From the NCBI GenBank assembly GCA_036362985.1, contig JAYGXS010000004.1:37666100-37730099 (forward strand): a DNA stretch of 64,000 nucleotides, in the 5' to 3' direction. Both the position numbers and the translations under genes were made by a program. Position 1 is the stretch's first letter. Every line of letters starts with the position of its first letter. This document shows, piece after piece, positions 22,122-33,408 of this stretch. This DNA is from Ligula intestinalis. Lineage: Eukaryota > Platyhelminthes > Cestoda > Diphyllobothriidea > Diphyllobothriidae. The notes under the pieces were generated by a model, which saw only the letters and a list, made by a program, of their open reading frames with translations, was not told where the DNA came from and searched no databases.

Positions 22122-23830
22122 AAGAGGCACCAATAGCTCGGTCGACAGTTCTTTAAGTACCAGTCCAGGGATCCCATCCGGTCGAGGAGACTTGTCTGGT
22201 TTGATGTGACTGAGGACATGTCTAACTTCTGCGACAGAAAAGGTAATAGTTTCAATAACGGCTGTACCTAAGTCAGATTCTACTCTCGGATTTTTGTCGG
22301 GGGATTCCATCGTAAACGCCGATCTGAAAATCTCCAACAGTAACTCCAATTTCCGTGGTCCTTCTGTTACTACGTTCACAAGGTTATCCCTTAGAGTTGC
22401 AATGTCGTCTCGGTGCTTCTTTTGACTGCGGATGTACCCATAAAACTTCTTTGCACCTATTGTGGCTTGCGTCGTAAGATGACTCTCAAAGGCAGTTCTA
22501 TAATTTCGTATTTCCTTACGGCATATATTTCGTTGCGCTTTATATTCGGCAAGTGATATCGAATCTTGAAAATGCGCGAGCTTTTTCCACAGCCTTTGTT
22601 TCTTCTTTATGGTCCTTTTTATCGGCTGTTTGACATAACGAAGTCTGGCACATGGTCTTAATACTTTAATTGGGTAATGGACGTCAATTAAGTGCTCTAC
22701 CATCCCTTGGATATGCTGCCATTATTCATTTGTATGATTCGTATTGTCTAACAAGTTTTCTGGGAAAGCGGTACATCTAATTTCTTCAAAATCGGCTTTC
22801 CAAATAATTCTGCGCCTCTTTTTTTGCGATTTTGGAGACAGAAGATAACACACGCAGGTAAAAGCAACGTGGTGGCTTAACCCGAGTGGTGGTTGTGAGT
22901 TCACTTCCCTTATGATCCCCTCTTCTGTACTAAGAACGAGATCTAGACAGCCTGATCGCTGGCCATCCCGCAATCTGGTTGTGAAGTCCATGTGTTGATT
23001 GAGGTATTCAATCGAAGAAAACTTTAGTAGTTGATAATTGAGAGGTGCTGCTGCGGCCTTTACTCCAGGCCCCATCCAATCGATGCCAGGAGCATTAAAA
23101 GCACCCAGGAGTAAAAGGTTTTTCTGTTTACAAATAACTGTCAGTGAACTTAACAGTTCGACGTCGTCACTTTCGCTGGAGCCGAGAGGCCGATAAACAA
23201 GGCATATATTGAGAACGGGATGTTGCTTGATCTTAATTTTGCACTAAATTATTTCATATCATCCAAGGGCTATGTCTGCGATTTCCCTCTGACAACAGCG
23301 AATTTCATTGGCTACATAAAGTGCCACACCTCCACCCCTACGTTGAGATCTGTCGCAGCGGAACAGTTGATAGCCTTCAATGCTGACTTTGCTGATGCAT
23401 ATTGCTTCGGTCAGCCAAGTCTCTGTCAATGCAATTATGTGCGGTTTCTGCTCAGATACTATTATTTTGAGTTCGTCAAGTTTATTGAAGAGACTCTGAC
23501 AATTGGCATAAAAGATCTCGAGGCAGCGGCAACTACTGCGTGTGCTATCATCTAGAACCGGCCAATTGACCTTGGTGAAGTCTTCTGCCTGACTACTTCT
23601 GGCCAACGAAAATTTCGTTCGATGTGGACTATTTCTCCTCCTCTTATTTGTGGGTCAGTTTCGCCAGTATTCTTTCGGTCGTTTAGATCGTTTATCAAAA
23701 AATGCATGTTCCTGCGTTCATTTGTTTGATAATCCGGCTGAAAGAAAACTCCAGCATGCAAGGTCCGCAGAGACGACTTTCTTTCCAGCAGAAGCTGTGC
23801 CTGCGCTTCGGTGTTCCAAATGACCTTTAA
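22122..23830 (-). mobile_element. CR1-like LINE: endonuclease, connector and RT start
   Basis: At 23606-23259 it reads YANCQSLFNKLDELKIIV, HIIALTETWLTEA and GGGVALYVANE (endonuclease N-terminal half). At 23075-22722 it reads LRDGQRSGCLDLVLSTEEG and LGLSHHVAFTC (S-D-H changed to S-H-H, so a catalytic Asp is lost). At 22703-22122 is a 215-codon connector and RT start ending SHIKPDKSPRPDGIPGLVLK and ELLVPLS. The rest of the RT and the tail are missing beyond 22122. Upstream, 23761-23552 aligns with the equivalent region of the 12064 element (GETD and GETE landmarks). Confidence 0.85.
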
Positions 23831-25290
23831 TGGGCGTGGCCGAGAGCTTGAACCGTTCGGCAGCTGAGCCTTGCCTATACTGTTTGTGTTGAGAATTTTA
23901 CAGACACAGTGCCTCTAAGCAGTGACTAAGCGTACTGCCGAACGAGACCTCGATCGTGTTCCACCTTATCCCCAGCAATGGTAGCCATTGATTCTGATGC
24001 ATGCTGTATCATTATATGTTGTTCACGGTTGGCTCGAGCTTGGGCCGTGGTCAAATCACACTAAAACAGAGTATTAGCAGGCGTTTCGAAGACCAGATCT
24101 GTGAAATATTCTCTGGATATCTTGCTAGTAGCACTTTCTTCTAAAGTACCGTTTACTTTGTGGTCCAATTCATATTCCTTTCTTTCAGAAGTCTCCCCTT
24201 AGACTGGTTGACCTGCTTTTTGTTCACATGGCGTCCTCCAAGTTCTGTCGTACAAAATAAATACATCACATCACACACTAAAGATAAAACACTATTTATT
24301 TATGCAAGGTTTAAAGCTGCTTCATTGTGAATCATAGACAAAATATACAGTTACTTTTATTGGCGACAATTTCTGCTACAGAATAGGCAATCCCCTTCGA
24401 ACTATTTATTTTAAAATAGCATCTGTATAATTTGAATAGGCATATTAAACACTAAAACGATGTCAGGAAAAGTGCAATAACACTCCATAGTCAAATATTC
24501 ACAGGTTAGTAGTCTTCCACCTTTTATAGCTCTTTGGATTTCAAAATTTTCTAAAGGTGTGAAATTTTTGCCTTCTCTGTATATGTTTTTTTGAAACTGT
24601 CGCACAATTAGGGCAGAACTAGTGGTTTATTATCATTGTTACGCTTCTTACTCTGGTTCATTATCCAAGGTATACATCCATGTTAAGTTCCGGTGAATGC
24701 ACGTGTAGGTAGAAGTTTTAATTCGACTGTTACGAACCTCAATTTCAAAGAAGGTTGTTTAAGCGCATAGTTACTGTCACCGTAGAACCGAATTGGTGTG
24801 TGGCTCGAGTTCAATTTTGTCCATAAGTAGATTATTTGGGTCATTATTTACAAATATGTCGGGTAGCGCCATGGTTTCAATGCAAATGTCCGCAACTTGG
24901 GACGCTGAAAAATCTTCCTCAAGTACAATTCACCGGTAATATATTTCTGCGAAATTTATTATAATTATTTACGTGTACATAATTATGTCCCAGTTATTAT
25001 TGGCTTTGTTTCTAGTGCTGAAGATTTTTTCCAGGGATTGGGCATGTTGAGACTATGTGGTCGTTGTTATTAATTGTCATATAAAGATCAATTGCGTTAG
25101 TATATCAACTATATTTGATATTACTACGACAAGAAGGAAGTGAATAATATGAGTTACGGTAGCGTTAATTTTTATAGAAATAGTCGTAATATCAGTCCTT
25201 CAAACTGAAGTTTATATGTCAGTCACCGCATTATGTGTCCTTCGGGATACACTGAAGAGCCGAACCGAATTATGTTGCGCCATAGAGCAA
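23831..25290. other. No recognisable feature
   Basis: AT-rich sequence without supportable coding regions. A short aaataaatacatcacatc stretch near 24255 looks like a retroelement 3' end but cannot be assigned. Confidence 0.5.
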
Positions 25291-25317
25291 CGGAAAACGT
25301 GTCTAGGCTTTTAGCTT

Positions 25318-26150
25318 GTGCGGTTAAAACTGCTGCCTTGTAAATATTTTACTACTTGTAGCATTACTAGTTTTCAGAAGGATCATAACGCAGTTATTCC
25401 ACAAAAGTTGCTTTCCTTCAGCCATTTGTACTACGGCTCCCGGAAGAGGTGCCACGAAAACCCAAAGCATTCTACGCCTACGTTAGAAGTTCTACAATGA
25501 ATCGTGACTATCTAGCAACCGAGAATTTTTCAGAATTTTTATCCAGAGTCCATAACACGGAAGCACCACTCCAGCCCTACACTCTGTCACATGTCCTCAA
25601 CAACTCAATTATAAACAATGTATTATTAACATCGCAAATAGATTTGACAAAAATAAAGAAGTTGGTTCTGGCCAGGTCAAATAAAGCGGATGATATTCCA
25701 GGTGTGCTTCTACGTGAACTATCTGAAGAATTAGCGAAACCACTCTGTATAATATTTTGAAAATCGCTGGAAGCTGGAAAACTTCCTGAAACATGGAAGT
25801 TGGCAAATGTTGTACTCATTCATAAGGAAGGTTCACGGCTCTAAACCACCAATTACCGACCCGTCAGTTTGACAAGTATTTGATGTAAGCTGATGGAAAG
25901 AATAATTTAAAAAAAATCGATTTTACAGCTTCATACATTTCGCCACCAGATCAGTCCAGTGCAGCATTGTTTCAGTGAGAAGAGGTATTGTCTTACAAAA
26001 CTTATCACGACGCTCGAACACTGGACAAAAGCCACGAATGAAGGACATGGAGTAGATATTATTCACTTTGACTCCCCCAAGGCGTTTGATATCGTTGGAC
26101 ATCAGCGTCCCCTGCGAAAGCTGCCCGAATTTGGGTTAAGAGCTTAAGAT
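25318..26150 (+). mobile_element. CR1/Jockey-like LINE RT relic
   Basis: The reading runs through NKADDIPGVLLRELSEELAK (RT start), KSLEAGKLPETWKLANVVLI, NYRPVSLTSI, and DIIHFDSPKAFDIVGHQRPL (motif A, F-D-x-x-K-A-F-D). Stops lie at about 25760, 25843 and 25886. The catalytic YADD and tail are missing. Confidence 0.75.
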
Positions 26151-26159
26151 ACGTTAGTA

Positions 26160-26870
26160 ATTTTGCTAATGAAGTTATTAGTACGAGTTCCGATAACACT
26201 TATTCGTATAGAAATCCTCGTGCTTGCAATCCTGTAGACTGGACTTTATATATCAGTCCTAGCTATAGTTCTCCTAGTTTTCAGATGCGTACACAAGTTG
26301 CTTTCCTTCAATTCAATTGTTTTATAAGTTTTTGATCTGCACGCTAAAATCTATGTTATAGACACTTAACGCCGAGTGTTCTTAATAATTTCTGACATTA
26401 TTAGCTTCAACTCTGGTAGTATTCATAGTTGTCTTGTTAGTAAAACCAATAGGCGTAGTGGTTATATTTGTGTTAGTATTTTCGTTGTAGTAACAGCAGT
26501 TAGGTTAGCATCCCTAAGATCAGTAATAGTGACATGATTACTGTTGGCAGTAGTCAGGAAGCGATAACAGTGGTGATCTAACGAGATGTTCAACATGAAC
26601 CTCATCTCCACTAATGTTGGAATGCCAAACTATTTGTTACTTATTTGTAAAAGGAAAAGTGAGCACTTTGTTTCCTTGCCTCCATTTGAAGTACAACCCT
26701 ATTGAAAATCCCATTAGGTTTTATTTAGGAAGTATGGGAGGTAGGCTAGCCACCGTTATTGGTTATCAGTGCTGTGTCTTTTACTTTCTAACCTGCCTTT
26801 TATTTGCTAAAAGTATTGACACACACTTTTGCCATTCCCATTTTCCCGCTTAAATACCAAAACGTAGGTA
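26160..26870. other. No recognisable feature
   Basis: AT-rich sequence with many short open frames and no recognised domain. Confidence 0.5.
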
Positions 26871-26873
26871 CTG

Positions 26874-27482
26874 CCAAATAAACTGCATACTTACTTGCAC
26901 ATTTTCTAACAGATCAGATTTTTTCAGTATGCATAATCCCTCCGCTCTTATCAAAAATGATCTTCAGCAAGTATGTCAGTTTTAATAACAGTCATATATT
27001 TACTTATTACTATGTCTTTATTCGCTATGGTTCTCAAAGTATTTGGTAAAACATCTGGCATGAAATGCATAATTTTTATCAAATAATATTCCGTTATCTA
27101 CTAATTGTTAGCAAGTGAATTTCTGATTGCGTTCGTTTAGCTTTTAAATTGTAATCTTGTTGCTGGCGCGTTCCAAATAAACGGCATACTTACACATTTT
27201 CTAACAGATCAGATTTTTTTAGTATGCATAATCAAATGTGCATAATCCCTCTGCTCTTATCAAAAAATTATCTTCAGCAAGTATGTTAGCTTTGTTAACA
27301 GTCATATATTTACTTATTACTATTTCTTTATTCGCTATGGTTCTCAAAGGATTTGGTAAAACATCTGGCATGAAATGCACAATTTGTATCAAATAATATT
27401 CCGTTATCTACTAATTGTTAGCAAGTGAATTTCTGATTGCGTTCGTTTGGCTTTTAAATTGTAAACTTTTTGCTGGCGCGTT
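26874..27482. repeat. Tandem duplication, unit about 299 bp, two copies
   Basis: Unit 1 runs 26874-27172 and unit 2 runs 27173-27482. Both begin ccaaataaac and contain tctaacagatcagatttttt, tcttcagcaagtatgt and aaaacatctggcatgaaatg in the same order; unit 2 has a small internal insertion (caaatgtgcataat). Identity is high by eye. The array ends about 30 bp before the Helitron 3' terminus at 27512. No coding potential is seen. Confidence 0.9.
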
Positions 27483-27511
27483 CCAAAAGTTCTCACGAAA
27501 CTATTTATGAA

Positions 27512-27545
27512 CTAGCGCGGAAGCCCGGCTTCACCTTGGGCTTCC
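27512..27545 (-). terminator. Helitron 3' terminal hairpin and CTAG end
   Basis: Stem GGAAGCCC (27545-27538 on the minus strand) pairs perfectly with GGGCTTCC (27526-27519). The element ends with CTAG at 27515-27512, and the next host base on that strand is T. This matches the CTRR end and A-T insertion target of Helitrons. Confidence 0.8.
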
Positions 27546-27621
27546 TTACATGTTGTTGTCCCTTATGTAGGTAAACCGTTTATGAGAACCTCTTCAAATA
27601 ATAATGTTCAGTTCAGTTTTG

Positions 27622-30117
27622 TTAGAAAAATATAGGTAAATACCTTTGAACTCCCTCTTTGTACATAGTTGGATGCAGTAATGGAACCACGTTAAGGGGA
27701 GCCGAAACTATGTTGATGTACTTGCAGACGTACTTGATGGACTTCGCTGAGTTGCAAAATTCAACATTGATGTAGGCATTGAATACTTTTGACAGTAGAA
27801 GACAATACGGCACAATCTAACGGTTATCAATCACCACCCCACCGGTTTGCCTTTCATTGATAACTGCTTCGAGTCCGCCAATCTCAGGTTGTCGCCTTCT
27901 TTAGAGAGGGTAACCATCGTCATCAGTCTGAGCTGCGCCTAGGAATCGCTTGGGATATATCCTGGTACATTTACCATCCTTCATGCAAGGACTGTTGGGA
28001 TTTATCTGACCACATGGGTCATGCACCATTTGAGTGTTGATCGTTTCAAGCAGAACAAGGTCAACAGACCGGTCAGGCAACTCTGCGCATATGAATTTGT
28101 TGACATTAGAAGATAGCAGTTTTTCCTTTAGCCAGACCAAAATGTGAGCGTGGGGCAGTTCTCTCTTTTGCCACTCCACAGTGTACATATGACACTGAAC
28201 ATCACCGAAAATTTTGAATTTTCTGATGTTTCATCATGGTTTTCAACTTAAGCTGCAATACCCGCGCGGACAAATCATGGCGATCCTTTGGCATTTGACC
28301 GGGGAGCAGCTCATCAGTAATTTCAGGCCATGATGGGTTGCAGGTTAACGTAATGAATAGATCCGGGCGTCTAACATGTCTAACGTAAACGAACGCATCT
28401 TGAGTTTTGTCATGCATATAGCGAACAGACCCAGTGTGGCTTGACGGCAAGATGAAAAGTTGACCGCGACCAGCATTATCACCAACACCAGTAAGGATAT
28501 TGCCCCTAAGGTGGATGTAGTTGTCCACGCTAAGTTCTTTCTCGTGTGTGCGAAAATAGAAAAATCGCTCTGTTTCCATTTTGGCGAACATATCAACAGC
28601 AAGTTGAAGGAACAACGTTTTGAATCGAATCATAAAGTGATATGAGTAGAAGGCTTTACAACTGACTGTTTCATGGATGCCTATTTGAAGTGGTAACCGT
28701 GTTCACCATTAACATGCCTGAGAGGGTATTGTAAAGCGTTGTATGAACGGTGTGTCTCATATATCCTTTGCAGTATATCGTCTCTCCTTCTCAAGACAAT
28801 ATCTCTGTTGCCACGCTGTGTTTCTGACATGATGACGGCCACCTCGTTACATGTGGGAGCATTAAATCCTCGTTGATGTTCTCCATGAGGACTTTTATCG
28901 GCATCTATGACAATAGTTAAGTCAATGGAAGTGTGCATCTCCAAGGCGGACTTGAAACTGTTAACGTAGCTGTTGCGTTGGTGTAGCATGTCTTGAAGGG
29001 ACAATATTATGTCTGGGTACACTCAGGATCAGCTTTGAGTCTGCAGGTTGATGTTTTCGACGAAGTATATCTGTAGAAATTTCGGCTTGCCATCAGGAGG
29101 AGGTAGTAACGATCCATTCCGGTCGAAAACTTGGCCTTCCACCTTAAAGGTTGGCATAAATCCAACCTTATGAACAATGTTGGCACCAAAAGAGGCCATT
29201 TGAAACGCCCCGTTGTATTTTCTAATGTTTAAGAGAAAATTTTTCGAGTCGTCGCTATCACCAGCAAGCAATGTTTGGAGTATTTCTGGTGGATGGCGGA
29301 AGTTATGCAGGAGGACTTTGCCGTTGGAACAGCAAATGCCGTTTGTTTCACCAATCCATTTTTTCGTCTGACAATGCCCGCAAACTTCCACCATCTTCCC
29401 AATGGAAACATTTGCATCTCTCGCATAAACAAGACTTAAGGTTGTTATTGAGTGAGGCTTTGTTCCATACTTGAGCATTTATGGAAGCAATTCACGGGCC
29501 AGGGTCGCCAAGCCGTATGTGAAGTGGTTGCGAACTTGAGTTTTCAGCATCGGTGGGCCGTTAATCCGCTCTTTGTGATGCCTGCATAGCCATGCGTGCA
29601 TTTGTACGTCTAGGTAATTCGTTTTGCCGACGTTGCGAATCTCTTATCCTACCTAGCTCTCTTCTTTGCAGAGTTCGGACTTCAGTTTTTTTGGGAGCGA
29701 TAAGTTTGATTGCGAATCGCATCTTTGTGCCTTCGTTGGAACATTTGCTTTTCGTTTTCTTGGGAGTGATTAGTTTGATGGTGAATCGTATCTTTGTGTC
29801 TTATTTGCAGCATTTGATCTTCGGTTTCTTTGGAGCGTCGATATAGTTGACGCATCGCATTAGTCTCCAGGCGAAGCCGTCTTTCTGCATGTGTTTCTTG
29901 CGAACGTCTATTAACATTGGCAAAGTTCTTCTGTTCCATCGCCTGAACTTGTGTTCTCGCGGCTGCTCTTATTCCTACAAATAGGTTATTATTCTGAACA
30001 AATTAACATTGGGTAGAAAAGAAGTAAGTTCACAACATTACCTTCAGTCACCGGCCCATCATCGTTTGTCGGGTTGTTTGTGTTCAGAACATTTCTGACG
30101 GCATCACTGTTGTCCAT
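27622..30117 (-). pseudogene. Helitron Rep (HUH endonuclease) protein, broken
   Basis: The likely start is ATG at 30117 (MDNSDAVRNVLNTNN). An Arg- and Glu-rich region (29939-29682) with repeats of the type R-R-S-Q/K-E-T follows. Then come WIGETNGICCSNGKVLLHNF, MASFGANIVHKVGF and KFLQIYFVENINLQTQ (29478-29029), all conserved Helitron N-terminal blocks. At 28633-28202 it reads NPSWPEITDELLPGQM. The HUH motif is VEWQKRELPHAHILVWL near 28180-28130 (H-x-H kept). The two-tyrosine motif is YVCKYI near 27730. At least four frame breaks occur. A 5' intron (phase-0 donor after D-D-G-P, acceptor ttgttcag near 30000) is possible. Confidence 0.85.
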
Positions 30118-30282
30118 AATGATAGTTTGTAAAGGTTCGAATGAAAGTGTAGGGGTTTATGTGGTAGGCCATTTAATCTAATCTAAGAGCTAGCCCGCGA
30201 CAACATAAGCGTAAGCAAAGGGGGGGTCCAAATGATAGTAGGTCAAGGGGTTTAGGTCAGTGAGTATAAAACCCCTTCCCCA

Positions 30283-30301
30283 CCCCCCCCCCCCCCCCCC
30301 C
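30283..30301 (+). repeat. Poly-C run, 19 bases
   Basis: Uninterrupted C run after ccccttccccac. On the other strand this is a G-run that could form a quadruplex. Length is likely unstable in assembly. Confidence 0.95.
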
Positions 30302-30800
30302 GCGGATTCACATCTGGCTGTCACGTTGGGTGTCAACCGCGAGTCTGAAACAGCTGCCTGCCATCAATGATAAAGGGGACAAAAACAGACACTGACACCA
30401 GCACGGTCCCCTGTGATCGACGTACAGACTGGCGCGTGAAAGGCGGGCGGCGCGCATGACTAATATACGGACAAGAGCGCATGCCCTGCTTGCGCGCGTG
30501 TGTGCCCACACTCCGTGATCGACTTAAAAACAGATGCCATCCACCAATGATAATGGATGCCTACACAGATGTAGGCAAGGCTTTTATTAAGTATACAGAT
30601 AACATTTCAGTACTGAAACAACTGTCAACTTTTTAAAATCGAAGCATTTCTTGTATAGGTTATTCAAAGTCTCTCGAAATCAAAATTTACGTCCGCTTAT
30701 TCTGTCGCCTATTTAAACGACTATTCGAAACTACCATCGCCCACAAATATGCTTCTAAAATGTCTAGTCACTTAGCTAGAATGTGGTCATTACCTATTTA
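30302..30800. other. GC-rich stretch, unassigned
   Basis: 30300-30560 is richer in G+C and CpG than its surroundings and shows a repeated gccatc-aatgataa-gg block (about 30360 and 30535). It may be a non-autonomous repeat. No gene is recognised. Confidence 0.35.
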
Positions 30801-30809
30801 AGCGAATGT

Positions 30810-31195
30810 GCGACTTCCTGGAAGCAGTTCAGAAGAAGAAATGCGATCAGTGGAACAAGAATTTTATGTTCCCGCTGTTTCGCATTCTGTCGAGAATCCT
30901 TAATCATGAGTAACCATACGATAGTGGGAAAAGTGTGTAGAGGGGTGATATGTGCACAGATTATACGGTATTTATAGTTTATAGCGGTCATCCGCATGCG
31001 TAATATAACTATCAGATCCTGTAACAACCGCTACGAACTGTGAAAACCATGCAATCTATGCACATATGACCCCAATCTACGCATGCCTCACAATATCCTG
31101 CGGTTGCCCATGGTTAGGGATCCTCGACAGAATCCGAACATCGGGAAAATAAAATCCTTGTTCCGGTGATCGCATCTTTTTCTGTGATCCCTACA
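30810..31195. mobile_element. Foldback element with two Penelope-terminus arms
   Basis: Arm 1 (about 30816-30975) and arm 2 (about 31043-31190) are inverted copies of each other. Each carries gcgatca-tggaacaag, a hammerhead-like core and an inner block like ggggtgatatgtgcacagat. The outer part (aacaag, ttatt, gcgatc) corresponds to sequence following the cleavage site of the hammerheads at 1807 and 18498, so the arms come from the same Penelope termini. In the core, the position of catalytic G5 is a pyrimidine (CTCATGA in arm 1, CCCATGG in arm 2). No protein is encoded. Confidence 0.65.
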
Positions 31196-31312
31196 TTGAG
31201 CAGCCATACTATGTGGAAAACGCACCTGAATAGCAATGACATCGTTTGTGAATATTAGACTGGAAAGTACTGCTCTTCAGTTACGCTATAAATCCTAATT
31301 TGCGTTTTTGGT

Positions 31313-31329
31313 AGCAGCAGCAGCAGCAG
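31313..31329 (+). repeat. Short AGC trinucleotide repeat
   Basis: Five to six AGC units just upstream of the first visible PACS exon, in intron sequence. Confidence 0.9.
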
Positions 31330-31972
31330 TATAAAATGTACCTTGCGGCTTTTGGGTTTCCCATGGGAAGCTCCAAAGTTAAAGTTTCGTTAATAAAATT
31401 TCGTACTGAATTTCTCTAAGAATGACATCCCATAAAAATGCTGCCTTTATCAAATCTACTAAGTTCTGTTTCGTTATGATCTGCCCATATTCTTACAAAT
31501 TGCTAACTTCATTTTTGAGAGGATCTGAATCAGTTCTTTCTAACTGTAGCACAGCTGTCCGCTTTTCGTTTGTGCCCTGTTCCTTTTCTCTGTATGCAGA
31601 ACTTCTCGGTTATTTCTGCTTCACAGTTAGCTCTTTTCAATGATTATTAACGAGATCTGAAATGAAGGCGTGCACTGAGCAGATGACATGTTTGATTCAT
31701 GAAAAGCACGAGCTTGTCCAATGTTTGAAGACATAGACATTTATGGAAGGCTTGCTGAATCTCTAAGATCAGCGTTGAATCCTTCATATTCGAAATTCTT
31801 CTCATCGAGAAAACCTGGTTGATGTGTCAAGACAACCTGCATGACTTATTCGAGCGACTCATGTTAAATAAGAACCCGCCACAGGCAACAAGCATGTCCT
31901 ATAAATCCAGAAAGAAGCATCTGCCCAGAAGAATTAAAAAAAGATACATCTAACTTCTGTTTTATCTTTCAG

Positions 31973-32420
31973 GCTTTGTCACATTCAAATCGCTCAGATA
32001 ATTTTCGACAGACCGGGTGATGCAGATGGAGGCTTTCATGTTGCTGTGCGCATGCGTAATAATGCTCGTCGTGTATTACGTTCACCAGAAATCAGTTTGG
32101 TTCCTCCGAGGATACCTTGTTCTGTTGGCTGCCAGTCGGAAGCTGCGGCAACTGCACTTACAACGCCGGTTGTTTCTTCCTTATCAGTTGCTGCTACGCC
32201 GTTCGGTGTTGGCAGCATGCCTACTGTGCCTTCCGCCCCCATGCGGGGCTCTGGTGGATCTATTCTCATCGATCTGAACTGTACCATCCACTACACACAC
32301 GTTCTTAAAATGGATTCAAACATCCTCCAGATCATCCTTCAAAGACGGAAAAAGTACAAAAACACTACCATGAATTTGGGCTACAAGACGTTTGCATACT
32401 GTAATATCAGCCTCTCGCAG
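31973..32420 (+). CDS. PACS: PACS-family protein, exon A (cargo-binding region)
   Basis: PACS proteins are cytosolic sorting adaptors that bind acidic-cluster cargo such as furin and link it to AP-1 and related coats at the trans-Golgi and endosomes. This exon starts after ttttatctttcag and ends before gtgagc. It reads one base plus 149 codons, phase 0 at its end. HVAVRMRNNARRVLRSPEIS matches the PACS strand and helix ending R-I-L-R-S-x-E-I-V-L-P. LQIILQRRKKYKN and LGYKTFAYCNISLSQ match the highly conserved L-Q-I-M-L-Q-R-R-K-R-Y-K-N and L-G-Y-K-T-L-A. Between them lies an extra 45 or so residues rich in Ala, Ser, Thr, Val and Pro that vertebrate PACS lacks as I know it. The upstream exon carrying the N-terminal W-E-V-D block was not found in the window. 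Confidence 0.9.
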
Positions 32421-33057
32421 GTGAGCCAACTGTTCTAGTGCTTTTACAATGAAATGAATTGTTTTTTTCCCAAAATTTGTCGGGTGCTAGAAAGAAAAAT
32501 ACTGTGCCAGTGGTGGGTTGGCCCCTGGTGGCCAGATAACCACATTCTTATAGTCTAGTGCGTGAGTGTGCAGTCACGATGTTGGTGGTTTAACCCTCCC
32601 TGTCATTTTCTAAGCTAACTCAACAATGATTTCGGCAATCACTTCGGCAGTCACTTATAATACTCAGTAGGCATGACCGAGGCTTGGCTGAATGGAAAAT
32701 ACTTGAACTGCTTATGCTGGCTTCATCTCGTAGGCGCATTGCGTCGCAAATCGCAGTATCTTCCCGATTGCGAGTCTTCAAGTAATGCTGGATCAATTGG
32801 AATTTGGTTAACAGATCGCCACATCAATGCTGTCGCTAGCCAACAGAGCGCTCGAGCGAGACGGCAACCATATAGCGTATATTCATATCATATTCATTTT
32901 GGGAATAACGAGGCCTCCATGGAACGTTTATGTTTCGCATTAATGGCCTAGCCCGTCCTGGATCAGTAATTTTGAGAGGCGAATACATTGAATGAAGCGG
33001 GAACCATTAACATAGTTACACAATGTGCTTGGCATGTTTTAAACCGAGTGAAATACC
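32421..33057 (+). other. PACS intron, no feature seen
   Basis: Start of the 7,856-bp intron between exons A and B. Nothing supportable is seen in this part. Confidence 0.5.
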
Positions 33058-33396
33058 TGTTACGAGCGGCCCAACGGTTAGCATGGAAGCAGCAATTGGC
33101 CGCGCCCATAATTAGCTTTCGATCGGCCTATGCGCGAGCTAGACCATCTATCGATAATTTGAATTTCTAGCTACATTCACTCACTGAGCCAAGAGCCAAT
33201 GGGACTAGCCACTCCCTCAGAAGAGAATCGTATTGGCTCAAAGGCCATCGTTGGCATACGCTTATTTACCTAAATTTGTTGTACATCGAATACTCAAAGA
33301 CTTATGCTATTGCCCCATTTGTCGTGTTCTCTCTTTGGGGACTCACACGGGACGTCATTGGGTGGCAATATCTGGGCCTAGGCATCCGTTATAACA
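33058..33396 (+). repeat. Candidate Gypsy 5' LTR (339 bp)
   Basis: It starts TGTTACGAGCGG and ends CCGTTATAACA, so the ends form TGTTA and TAACA. It is followed directly by TTTTGGCGACGC, the primer-binding-site type sequence seen in many Gypsy elements, and then by the gag start ATG at 33409. No second LTR is present, so LTR identity rests on end structure and position only. Its promoter elements are not clear. Confidence 0.6.
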
Positions 33397-33408
33397 TTTT
33401 GGCGACGC

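Larger units (their letters stand above)
27512..30117 (-). mobile_element. Helitron with intact-looking 3' end, helicase deleted
   Basis: On the minus strand the element carries a Rep-type protein region (30117 down to 27622) and ends with an 8-bp perfect hairpin (GGAAGCCC and GGGCTTCC), then GCGCTAG followed by T. A hairpin about 3-10 bases before CTRR-T is the Helitron 3' terminus. Only about 110 bp separate the Rep region from this end, so the Pif1-type helicase normally located there is missing. The 5' TC end upstream of 30117 could not be fixed. Confidence 0.85.
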
